Source of the DNA: Atopobiaceae bacterium UBA1367
GTDB taxonomy: Bacteria; Actinomycetota; Coriobacteriia; Coriobacteriales; Atopobiaceae
DNA: 21,864 bases
NCBI GenBank assembly: GCA_002305995.1
Contig: DBRN01000004.1
Coordinates: 60,095 to 81,958 of the forward strand
Direction of reading: 5' to 3'
The notes beneath the pieces are model-generated. The model ran no database searches. It was not told the DNA's origin and worked only from the letters and a program-made list of their open reading frames with translations. The translations under genes and the position numbers were made by a program. Shown here in pieces: positions 13,353 through 21,500 of the stretch. The number at the start of each line of letters is the position of its first letter. Positions within the stretch are counted from its first letter, which is position 1.

Positions 13353-13753
13353 GAGGGCCCTTTCGTGTGTGGGTGCGCTCCGTGACATTCTCGCACATGG
13401 CGATGGCGACTGGGGATGCCTGCGATGGGAGCCTGTGATCGCCAGGTTGGCGCGCTTCTCGAGGGGGTGGGGCAAGCGGGCCCACGAGCTCAGATCTCTC
13501 GGCCGTCGGGCGCAATGCCGTACCTCACGCCCTGGGATGCCGTTGAAGCATTGATGGCTTCCCCGTAGAATGAGGGCCAGAAGGCAGCAGGTACGGCTGC
13601 TCGCCGGGCTGGCATGACACGCGCCGGGAGGGGGCGTGACACGCGCAGGCGGCGATGGTGCACGGGGGACACGGCTCGCATGGGGGTGTGACCCGTGACC
13701 TGTGAGGCAGGGGCCCGCGAGGCCCAAGGCAGATGAGAGGGAGAGGGTACGCA
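13353..13753. other. Divergent intergenic region with repeats and promoter
   Basis: About 400 bases between the ABC exporter (minus) and the lipoprotein gene (plus). The downstream half has short imperfect repeats: TGACACGCGC at 13615-13624 and 13637-13646 (22 bp apart) with further diverged copies to about 13700. No gene or known riboswitch fold was recognised. Given the promoter at 13543-13571, the lipoprotein transcript would have a leader of about 175 bases. Confidence 0.5.
13543..13571 (+). promoter_or_regulatory. Putative sigma-70 promoter for the MBL lipoprotein
   Basis: TTGAAG (13543-13548) and TAGAAT (13566-13571) are separated by 17 bases, the optimal spacing, each close to consensus. 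It lies about 180 bases before the ATG at 13754. Confidence 0.45.
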
Positions 13754-14767
13754 ATGGAAGACATGACTCGTAGGAACTTTGTCCTGGCCGCTGGCTCCGC
13801 GTTGGGCATCGTGGGCCTGGCCGCCTGCTCCAATGGCACCGCCGGGGAGGCCGGGGAGGCTCCCGCAGAGGAGGGCTCCGCCGAGGCCGCCATCCAGCCC
13901 ATAGACGAGCCCATCCTCACCGAGATCGCCTACCGCACCTATCAGATCAGCGAGTTTGGCATGGACTCCCTCTTCTGGATCGAGGGCGACGACCGTGCCA
14001 TCCTGCTTGACACCGGCACCGGAACCTTCGACGTCAAGGAGTACGTCGCCGCGCACTTTGGCGACAAGCCCTACGACGTGGTGCTGACCCACGGTCATGT
14101 GGATCATGCGGGCGGCATGTTCCAGTTTGACGAGGTCTATCTCAACGAGAACGACCATGAGCTGGCCTTGGGCAACACCCAGGAGGAGCGCAGGGGCTAT
14201 GTCGAGATGATGCTCAGCCAGTCGGGTGGCATCTACGACCTCTCGCCCGACATGGTCATCGGCGGCGAGGACACCAAGGCCGATGCGCCCAAGTTCCTGC
14301 CGCTCGGCGAGGGGGACACCTTTGACCTGGGCAACCGCACCATCGAGGTGTATGCCACGCCCGGTCACACGGCGGGCGGCTGCTCGCTGCTCGACCGCGC
14401 AAACCGCATCATGTTCACCGGCGACGCCTGCAACCAGAACACCCTCCTCACCCCGTTCTCGGGCGGCGAGGAGGAGGCCTCCGACGACCAGTGCGTCAGC
14501 GGCCTGAAGGCCACGGCCGAGAAGCTGCTCTCCATGCAGGGCGACTTTGACCGCAACGTCAACGGCCATGTGGGCTATGCTCGCTTCCTGACCTTCATCT
14601 CGCAGAGTCCCGAGGTCATCCCCGAGTGCATCGCGCTCTGTGATGCCATCCTGGCTGGCGAGGTCGAGGGGGAGGAGTCCACGGGCATTGGCGGGAAACC
14701 CGTGCGCATCGCCCAGTCCAAGACGGGCGTCATGCAGATCCAGTATCAGGACTGGCAGGTCAAGTAG
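13754..14767 (+). CDS. Tat-exported MBL-fold lipoprotein hydrolase
   Basis: A 337-residue metallo-beta-lactamase-fold protein. The N-terminus MTRRNFVLAAGSALGIVGLA has a twin-arginine motif (Arg6-Arg7) followed by a hydrophobic core and lipobox LAAC with Cys25, so it is predicted to be exported folded and lipid-anchored on the outer face of the membrane. An acidic linker of about 25 residues follows. The metal site is THGHVDHAGG (His113, His115, Asp117, His118), with TPGHTAGG and FTGDACNQN providing later ligands. The family covers many hydrolases; substrate cannot be told, and beta-lactam cleavage is not implied. The ATG at 13754 has GAGAGGG at good spacing; an in-frame ATG at 13733 lacks one. 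Tat export suits a protein that must acquire its metal in the cytoplasm. Confidence 0.88.
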   Translation: MEDMTRRNFVLAAGSALGIVGLAACSNGTAGEAGEAPAEEGSAEAAIQPIDEPILTEIAYRTYQISEFGMDSLFWIEGDDRAILLDTGTGTFDVKEYVAAHFGDKPYDVVLTHGHVDHAGGMFQFDEVYLNENDHELALGNTQEERRGYVEMMLSQSGGIYDLSPDMVIGGEDTKADAPKFLPLGEGDTFDLGNRTIEVYATPGHTAGGCSLLDRANRIMFTGDACNQNTLLTPFSGGEEEASDDQCVSGLKATAEKLLSMQGDFDRNVNGHVGYARFLTFISQSPEVIPECIALCDAILAGEVEGEESTGIGGKPVRIAQSKTGVMQIQYQDWQVK

Positions 14768-14774
14768 GCGTTCG

Positions 14775-14791
14775 CGCAGGCTGCGAGCCTG
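14775..14791 (+). terminator. Weak hairpin after the MBL lipoprotein gene
   Basis: CAGGCT-GCG-AGCCTG forms a 6-bp stem about 8 bases past the stop. There is no U-tract, so it is only a tentative terminator. The 246-base gap to the next gene also holds an imperfect hairpin near 14877-14903 (CAGTTATAGAGCATCTAACTG) that could be part of the HAD gene's upstream region. Confidence 0.3.
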
Positions 14792-15013
14792 ACGCCCGCA
14801 CGCCGACGGCGGTGCGGTGGCGCGCGACCTGAGCGCTGCCCCGTCGGCGCTGCCGAGAGGTGATAGGCCTTTGACCAGCAGTTATAGAGCATCTAACTGT
14901 TGGTGTCCACGCACGTTTGCGCACGGGCTCACGCATGCTCGTCAAGGCGGCGGCACATCGGCAGCCGGGTGTGGGCGGGAGGAATGCGACACGACATAAG
15001 GAGAGGGGCACAC

Positions 15014-15856
15014 ATGATCAAGGCCATCCTGCTGGACATCGATGGCACGCTCACCAACAGCGACAAGCAGATCACGCCGCGCACGCGACGGGTGCTCATG
15101 GCGGCCCAGGAGAGGGGTGTGACGCTGGTGCTGGCCTCGGGTCGCGCCGACGTGGGCCTGCACTCGTTTGCCGACGCGCTCGGCATGGGGGACCACGGCG
15201 GCGTGTTCGTGGCCTTCAACGGGGCCAAGTCGCTCAACTACCAGACGGGCGAGGTCTACTTCGAGCAGGCCATGACGGTGGACCAGGGCCGTCGCGTGCT
15301 CGAGCACATGAAGGGCTTCGAGGTGACCTCGTGCATCGACCGTGGCCCCTACATGCTCACCGGCAACGCCTTCTTCAGGATCCTGCGGGACGGCGTCCCG
15401 TGGGACATCGTCGAGTACGAGGCGCATGGCAACGGCTTTCTCGTGCGTGAGGAGGCCGACCTGCCGGCGGTGGTCGACTGGGGCATCAACAAGATCCTGA
15501 ACGCCGGCGAGCCCGCGTACCTGCAGGAGCATTGGCAGGAGATGTACGCTCCCTTCGAGGGAGAGCTCTCTGCCATGTTCACCGCACCGTTCTACTACGA
15601 GTTCACGCCGAAGGGCGTGGACAAGAGCCGTGCGCTGCGCGAGACCTTTGCCGCGTTGGGCATAGACAGAGCCGAGGTCATCGCCTTCGGTGATGCCCAG
15701 AACGACCGCACCATGCTCGAGTGGGCGGGCGTCGGCGTGGCCATGGGCAACGCGGTCGACGAGGTCAAGGCCGCTGCCGACCACGTGACCCTCTCCAATG
15801 ATGAGGACGGCATCGCCGTGGCACTCGAGGAGCTGTGCCCCGAGCTGGTGGGATGA
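15014..15856 (+). CDS. Cof-type HAD phosphatase (second copy type)
   Basis: A 280-residue haloacid dehalogenase hydrolase of the Cof/C2-cap group. Motif I is ILLDIDGTLTNS with Asp8 and Asp10, motif II the Ser in VLASGR, motif III the Lys of GVDKSRALRE, motif IV FGDAQNDRTMLEWAG. It follows the same plan as the HAD protein at 5179-6012 but the two differ strongly in the cap (here FEVTSCIDRGPYMLTGNAFF), so they are separate family members rather than a recent duplication. The ATG at 15014 has AAGGAGAGG upstream; the open frame runs about 115 bases further up without a ribosome site. A cytoplasmic sugar-phosphate or cofactor phosphatase is likely; substrate unknown. Confidence 0.88.
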   Translation: MIKAILLDIDGTLTNSDKQITPRTRRVLMAAQERGVTLVLASGRADVGLHSFADALGMGDHGGVFVAFNGAKSLNYQTGEVYFEQAMTVDQGRRVLEHMKGFEVTSCIDRGPYMLTGNAFFRILRDGVPWDIVEYEAHGNGFLVREEADLPAVVDWGINKILNAGEPAYLQEHWQEMYAPFEGELSAMFTAPFYYEFTPKGVDKSRALRETFAALGIDRAEVIAFGDAQNDRTMLEWAGVGVAMGNAVDEVKAAADHVTLSNDEDGIAVALEELCPELVG

Positions 15857-15929
15857 GAGGCCTGAGGGCTGGCGCGATCCGCCGGCGGCTGGCGCCGCTC
15901 GTCGCCCGTCGTGTCGGCGTGGACCTTGT

Positions 15930-15982
15930 GGCCGGAGACGCGTTCCCGAGACGCTGCCGTTTCGGGAGACGCGCCTCCGGCC
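15930..15982. terminator. Two-tier hairpin between convergent genes
   Basis: GGCCGGAGACGCG (15930-15942) pairs with CGCGCCTCCGGCC (15970-15982) with one mismatch, and within it TCCCGA (15944-15949) pairs with TCGGGA (15962-15967). It sits between the convergent HAD gene and sirtuin gene and would work as a shared terminator in both directions. GAGACGC occurs three times inside. Confidence 0.55.
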
Positions 15983-16009
15983 GTCCCATCACGCGTGCTG
16001 GCCGTGACC

Positions 16010-16882
16010 CTAGCCTTCGCGCAACGTCCTCACCGCAGCCAGCACCTTCGCGGCATCCTCGTCGAGCAGCAGCGTGCGGTCGGCGATCTCCGTTGGTGCC
16101 ACCACCTCCCCCTGGTTCACCTGCACGTAGAAGGCGCGGGGATTCTGGGCGACCATGCGCCAGAACGGGTACTTGACGATTGCGGGCGTGTTGCCACCCA
16201 CGCCCAGCTCGAGGTAGACGACGCGTCCCTCCTCGTGCGCGTTGCGCCATGCGACGTAGCGGTCGCAGGCCCTGTGCCACCCCTCGTCCTGCACGAAGGT
16301 GTCGTCTGCGCGCAGGTTCATGTCCATGGGCTCGCCACAGACGGGGCAGTGGGGCACCAGCTCGCTTGGCACGCGCAGGCCGTCTTGCCGCTCGACCATG
16401 GCCGCGATGGCATCGCGGTTGTCGTAGGTTCCCTCGTGGCACGGCACCGAGCACTGGAAGAGGCCGTAATCTCCCTGCGTGTAGAACAGGCGTTGCCCGT
16501 CAAAGCCCGCACGCTGGAACTGGTGGTCGACATTGGTCGTCAGCACGAAGTGGTCCTTGTCGGCCACGATGCCCAGCAGGTCGAGGTAGGGCTGGCCCAC
16601 GGGGCATGCGTAGCGGTTGTGCCAGACGTAGCGGCTCCAGAAGGCCCACTTCTCCTCGAGGGTCCCGTACGGATAGAAGCCGCCGGAATACATGTCGTGA
16701 AACTGGTAGCGGCGGGCGAAGTCGCCGAACAGGCGGTCGAAGCGCTCGCCGTCGTAGGCGAACTCAGGCCCGCATGCCATGGAGAGGCCGGCGCCAGCGC
16801 CGACGAGCACCGCGTCTGCCGCGTCAATGCGGCGCGCCAGCTCCCTAACGCTGCTGGAGAAGGTCCCGGTAGATCTGGTCAT
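16010..16882 (-). CDS. Class M sirtuin (SirTM-like)
   Basis: A 290-residue sirtuin-fold protein of the macrodomain-linked class. Landmarks: NAD-binding GAGAGLS (28-34), TTNVDHQF (115-122), QGDYG (136-140), and zinc-type cysteine pairs Cys144/Cys148 and Cys179/Cys182 (CPVC). Canonical deacetylase sirtuins have a catalytic His where this one has Gln136, as in class M sirtuins of staphylococci and streptococci, reported to act as protein ADP-ribosyltransferases. NAD-dependent ADP-ribosylation is thus the inferred activity. The start is uncertain: the ATG at 16882 lies inside the macrodomain gene (38-base overlap) without a clear ribosome site, which suggests translational coupling; upstream in-frame ATGs would overlap further. 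The characterised systems also encode a GcvH-like target and lipoate ligase; neither is present nearby. Confidence 0.88.
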   Translation of the reverse strand: MTRSTGTFSSSVRELARRIDAADAVLVGAGAGLSMACGPEFAYDGERFDRLFGDFARRYQFHDMYSGGFYPYGTLEEKWAFWSRYVWHNRYACPVGQPYLDLLGIVADKDHFVLTTNVDHQFQRAGFDGQRLFYTQGDYGLFQCSVPCHEGTYDNRDAIAAMVERQDGLRVPSELVPHCPVCGEPMDMNLRADDTFVQDEGWHRACDRYVAWRNAHEEGRVVYLELGVGGNTPAIVKYPFWRMVAQNPRAFYVQVNQGEVVAPTEIADRTLLLDEDAAKVLAAVRTLREG

Positions 16883-17639
16883 CCACGGGCTTGAAGACAT
16901 TGAAGACCACCTCCAGGGGGTCATCGGCGTTTTGCAGGTAGGATCGCACGGTGTCGACGGCGACGCGCGCCGCCTGGTCGTTGGGGTAGTGGAACTCGCC
17001 CGTGGAGATGCAGCAGAAGGCGAGCGAACGCAGGCCGCTGCGGGCAGCCAGCTCCAAACACGAACGGTAGCACGACGCGAGCGCCAGCTGATCGCGCGAG
17101 GTCACCCTTCGGCCCACGATGGGTCCGACGGTGTGCAGGACGTGTCGCGCCGGGAGGTTGAATCCCGGCGTGATCTTGGCCCCTCCCGTGCGCTCCCCAT
17201 GGCCCTGTGCCGCCATCTGCTCGGCACAGGCAAGACGCAGCTGCACGCCCGCAAAGGTGTGGATGGCGTTGTCGATGCACCCATGGTTGGGGACGAAGCA
17301 GCCGAGCATCTGGCTGTTTGCGGCGTTGACGATGCCGTCTGTGGCGAGCGTGGTGATGTCACCGCGCCAGACGTAGAGATGCGGCTGCAGGGGGACGAGG
17401 TCCTCGAGCCGTGTGATGCCCTTCTCGAGGCAGCGTTCGTGCAGGTATGCGTCCTGCACGGCGATGAACTCCGTGCTAACAGCCTTTGGTGGCCGGACGT
17501 TGAGGAGCGCCCTGAGAAGCGCGCGCTGCCCATCGCGCGACGAGGGGACCTCGACGCGCTCGTCGCTCGCGAGCTTGGCGAGCAGGCTGTCGATGAGCCA
17601 GCGCCTGCGGTCGTCCTGGGTTGTCGGGATTGCGTCCAT
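16845..17639 (-). CDS. Zinc-dependent macrodomain ADP-ribosyl hydrolase
   Basis: A 264-residue macrodomain protein with the about 85-residue helical N-terminal extension typical of the SirTM-linked type (LHERCLEKGITRLEDL at 66-81). The macrodomain shows GDIT (93-96), IVNAANS (103-109), and GCFVPNHGCIDNAIH (113-127), whose Cys114, His119 and Cys121 match the metal-binding signature of zinc-macrodomains; later TGGAKITPGF and ISTGEFHYP line the ADP-ribose pocket. Predicted function is removal of mono-ADP-ribose from target proteins, reversing the sirtuin encoded immediately downstream. The ATG at 17639 has GGAGG six bases upstream. It is the first gene of a two-gene overlapping operon and is divergent from the toxin-antitoxin operon. 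Confidence 0.92.
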   Translation of the reverse strand: MDAIPTTQDDRRRWLIDSLLAKLASDERVEVPSSRDGQRALLRALLNVRPPKAVSTEFIAVQDAYLHERCLEKGITRLEDLVPLQPHLYVWRGDITTLATDGIVNAANSQMLGCFVPNHGCIDNAIHTFAGVQLRLACAEQMAAQGHGERTGGAKITPGFNLPARHVLHTVGPIVGRRVTSRDQLALASCYRSCLELAARSGLRSLAFCCISTGEFHYPNDQAARVAVDTVRSYLQNADDPLEVVFNVFKPVDDQIYRDLLQQR

Positions 17640-17766
17640 GGGGCACCTCCATGCAACCATTTTCGCGCCTCTGTCCTCGCGGGGGAAGTGCGCACCACAA
17701 AGTCAGAGGGGAACTTCATGGCAACCGGCGAGCTCGGCACGCGCCGTCGAAGGCGGAATGATACAC

Positions 17767-17788
17767 TATAGAAGAAATTTCTTCTATA
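17767..17788 (+). promoter_or_regulatory. Perfect 22-bp palindrome, TA operon operator
   Basis: The 22 bases centred on AGAAATTTCT are fully self-complementary (half-site TATAGAAGAAA). The palindrome ends 12 bases before the antitoxin ATG and overlaps -10-like words (TACACT at 17762-17767, TATAGA at 17767-17772). This is the expected place for an autoregulatory site bound by a Phd/YefM antitoxin or its complex. Confidence 0.75.
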
Positions 17789-17800
17789 TGGGAGGATGCC

Positions 17801-18085
17801 ATGCCACAGATCGTGCCCGTCAGCGATTTCAGGGCTGACCTCAGAAAGGTCTCCGAACATACCGACCGTGGTGAGATCGTGATACTCACCCAGAACGGGC
17901 GTCCCCGGTGGGCGATGATCGACTATGACGAGTGGAACGCTGCCTCTCGTGCCCAGGAACGCTCTTTCGCACGGGTCATCCTGGAGACGGAGAGAAGGGA
18001 GCGGGACGGCGAGCTTGGTGTGATGGATGGCGCGGAGGCCCGCGCCAGGCTCCGCGCGCATCGTGCTCCTTGCGGGGAGGAATAG
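17801..18085 (+). CDS. Phd/YefM-family antitoxin
   Basis: A 94-residue protein with the Phd/YefM start: MPQIVPVSDFRADLRKVSEH, followed by GEIVILTQNGRPRWAMIDYDEWN, the strand-turn-strand that dimerises and binds DNA. The charged C-terminal half (RSFARVILETERRERDG...) would wrap and neutralise the toxin. The ribosome site GGGAGG is seven bases before the ATG. It is followed directly by the toxin gene (TAG then GTG with no gap) and preceded by a perfect palindrome, so DNA-bound autorepression is likely. Confidence 0.9.
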   Translation: MPQIVPVSDFRADLRKVSEHTDRGEIVILTQNGRPRWAMIDYDEWNAASRAQERSFARVILETERRERDGELGVMDGAEARARLRAHRAPCGEE

Positions 18086-18397
18086 GTGACCTTCCGGTAT
18101 GTCATCACGGATGACGCCTACACAGACCTCGAGGACATGGAGGACTACGTTCGCAGCTATGCCGATGACGCCTTTGTCGAGAGCCTGGAAGACGAGTTCT
18201 TTGAGGCGTTCGACAAGCTGACGCGAGAGGCCTTGCAACATCCGGTGTATCAGTTCGAGCCTCCGGTCAGGCTGCTCCGCGAGTATCGGAGCGTCAACGT
18301 CTATCATTATAAAATCTTCTACTATCTACGCGGCGAGGATGTCGTGATATATCGTATATGTCACCTGGTGTCGGACTTCACGCGACGTGGGTGGTAG
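18086..18397 (+). CDS. RelE/ParE-family toxin
   Basis: A 103-residue basic/aromatic protein of the RelE/ParE fold: FRYVITDDAYTDLEDMEDYV (N-terminal strand and helix), RLLREYRSVNVYHYKIFYYL and VVIYRICHL (central sheet), FTRRGW at the end. RelE members cleave mRNA on the ribosome and ParE members inhibit gyrase; sequence alone does not decide which. Translation starts at a GTG placed immediately after the antitoxin TAG and uses GGGGAGGAAT within the antitoxin gene, tying toxin output to antitoxin translation. No gene is evident in the 174 bases that follow. Confidence 0.88.
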   Translation: MTFRYVITDDAYTDLEDMEDYVRSYADDAFVESLEDEFFEAFDKLTREALQHPVYQFEPPVRLLREYRSVNVYHYKIFYYLRGEDVVIYRICHLVSDFTRRGW

Positions 18398-18571
18398 CGC
18401 GATCTCGTAGCTCTGGCTATCAGTTTGCATTGTTCGGGGGAAGGGGGACAGGATCAATACATCGTAATATCCGATAACTGGATCGATCGGGACTGGTTGT
18501 CGGCGTTATGCGGCCGATGTTCTCTCCATGGGAACTCTCGGGTGACGTAAGGGTCGGTAAAGGAGACGAGA

Positions 18572-21500
18572 ATGAGGAAAAGGCTATGCTGCCTCATGAG
18601 CGCGATACTTGCGCTCAGCATCTGTATGTCCGGTGGTGCAATGCAGGCCATTGCAAATGACGGTGCGGGAACGCGGCCCGTTGCCATCCAAGACAATCCC
18701 CTGGCGGGAGGCGAGGATGCCGAGGAGCTTGCCAGCCAAGCGGACTCCTCCGACGAGGGCGTGCCGCAGGCCGTCATCGAGGAGGAAAGTCTCCAAGAGC
18801 TTCCCGATAGCGAGAGCGAGCATGCCGTGGCGCCCGAGGGCGAGAGAACGCCCACTGACGAGAAGTCCCAGGGGAACGCCACCAGGGCCGGCCCCGACGA
18901 GGTGGCGGCCCTTGAGCCCATGGCCGCCCCGCCCCTGCGCACATCGGGCTTCCACGCGACCATCACCTCGAACAAGGACTCCTACTCCGCCGGCTCCACG
19001 GCGATCCTCGCGGTCAAGTACACCATCGACCAGGGCGCCTTCCAGGAGGGCGACACCGTCACCGTGAGCATCCCGACGGAGGTCGCCAGCAAGGTGAGGT
19101 TCTCCGTCGACCCCCTGCACTTCAGCTCCGTCGTGGACAAGGGCGACGGGACGTGGGAGCTCACGTTCGGCCCCAACGCCCTGGCCGCGCTCGCCGGGTC
19201 GTTCAGCATGTACATCACGACGGCAGAGGTCACCGAGCAGACCACCGCGCCGGTGACCGTCGGCGGCGGCTCGAAGGACCTCACCGTCATCCCCACGGGC
19301 AGCGCCGGCGGGGTGGGCACCTACACCGACGCCATCATGAAGGACGCCAACGACGACAAGGTCAGCTACGGGGACTACGACTACTCGGAGGGGATGGGCG
19401 ACGACGCCGCCCAGATAGGGGTGTACGACTCGACCAACGACGAGACCATCGGCTACCGCCTGTTCGTGAACAACAAGCGCGCCACGATGGACGACGTCAC
19501 CGTCGTCGACACGCTGCCCGACGGCATGGGCTTCGACCGCACCCGCGGCGTCCGCGTCACGACCCCCTCGGGGGAGGAGCTCGACCCCTCCCTGTACTCC
19601 GTGAGCATCGGCGGCCAGGACCTCACCTTCAGCTACCCGGGGACGCTGACCGACACCGTCTGGGTCTACTACTGGGTCAACGCCAGGGGAGGGACCGGGG
19701 TCAAGTACACCAACCGCGCCGAGATCAGCTACCGGTCCGGCGGCACGACCTACCAGGAGCACCGCAACTACGTGCTCCAGGGCAGCGACTACAACGCGGC
19801 GTGCGGCGAGAAGGGCGTCGACAAGACCGTCGTCTCGTCCGACCCCGCCGACCAGCGGGTCACCTACACCATCAAGTTCTGGAACAGCAACGGCTTCGGT
19901 GTCGGCGAGATCGACCTCACCGACGAGCTCGACGGGCATGTGCGCTTCGTGTACGCCGACGAGGCGGACAAGTTCGACGTCAGCTACGACGAGGCAAGCC
20001 ACTCCGTCCGCATCTCCAACACGTCGGCCATCTCCGGGAGCGAGACCGAGTACGTGCGCTTCGTCGTCGACTTCTCGGACGTCCCCGAGGGCCACACCGT
20101 GGAGAACGGCGTGGGTGGCAACACCACCAAGACGCTGAAGATGCCGACCGTGCAGCTGGATGCGACCAAGACTGTCGATGGGGCGGCGCCGGGGGACGGC
20201 CAGGCGTTCACGTTCCAGCTCTGCGACGAGCAGGGCGAGGTCCTGCAGGAGAGGCAGAACGACGGCGGGACCGTGGCCTTCGACAGGCTCGCCTACTCCG
20301 AGGACGACCTCGCCGCCGACGGCGGCGACTCGACCGTGCGCTACACCGTCAGGGAGAAGGCGGGCGACAGCGCCTCCTACACCTACGACGACACGGTCTA
20401 CGACGTGGCCGTCACCCTGCACAGGGGGACGGCCCCCGACGGCAGGACGACCGTCACCGCGACGCCCTCCGTCACCAAGGCGGGGGTCCCGGTCGCCTCG
20501 ATGACATTCGACAACAGGTCGAGCGCCACGTCGGTCGCGGTCGCCAAGGAGTGGGTCGGCCCCGCGGGCTCCGAGGTGACCGTCAAGCTGCTCGCCGACG
20601 GCACCGAGGTCGAGGGCCAGGAGCTGGCGCTCAACGAGGCCAACGGCTGGAGCGGGTCGTTCGTCCGCCTGCCCAAGTACAAGCTTGACGGCAGCGAGAT
20701 CGCCTACACGGTCACCGAGGCCGAGGTCTCCGGCGTGGACGCCTCCAAGTACACCACCTCCGTCGCCGGCAGCGCCGCGGAAGGCTTCACCATCACCAAC
20801 GCCAACACCGAGACCGTCGACGTCTCCGGCGCCAAGACCTGGGACGACGCCGGCGACCAGGACGGCGCGCGCCCCGGGTCCATCACGGTCAACCTGCTGA
20901 GGGACGGTTCCCCCGTAGACTCCACGACCGTCGAGGCCGATGCGGACGGCAGCTGGGCCTTCAGCTTCCCCGGGCTGCTCAAGTACGACGAGAGCGGTCA
21001 TGAATATGTCTACACCGTGACCGAGGACGCCGTCGAGGGCTACGCCACGTCGATCGACGGCTACGCCATCACCAACACCCACACCCCCGGCAGGACCTCC
21101 GTCACGGTGACCAAGGCCTGGGACGACGCGAACGACCAGGACGGCAGGCGCCCGGGCTCCGTCATGGTCCAGCTCTACGCGGACGGCGAGCCCTCCGGCG
21201 CCGCCGTCGAGCTCTCCGACGGCAACCGGTGGACCCACACCTGGGCGGAGCTCGACCAGAGGGCCGACGGCCAGGACGTCGCCTACACCGTCGGGGAGGT
21301 CGAGGTGCCCGAGGGCTACTCCTCCGACATCACCGGCGACGCGACGGCGGGCTTCACCGTCACCAATACCTATACCCCCGAGACGGTCGACATCCCGGTT
21401 GAGAAGAAGTGGGTCGGCCCCGAGGGCGGCCCCGTCACCGTGCGCCTGCTTGCTGACGGCGCCGATACCGGCCGGACGCTGACGCTCTCCGCCGACAACG

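Noticed and set aside
13754..14767. Beta-lactamase resistance gene
   Set aside because: The MBL fold is shared by many hydrolases. This protein is closer to generic Tat-lipoprotein members, and nothing in the sequence points to beta-lactam substrates.
18584..21238. Very long minus-strand open frame (884 codons)
   Set aside because: It lies antisense to the adhesin, is an artefact of high third-position GC, has a repetitive Val/Gly/Asp-rich product and no ribosome site.
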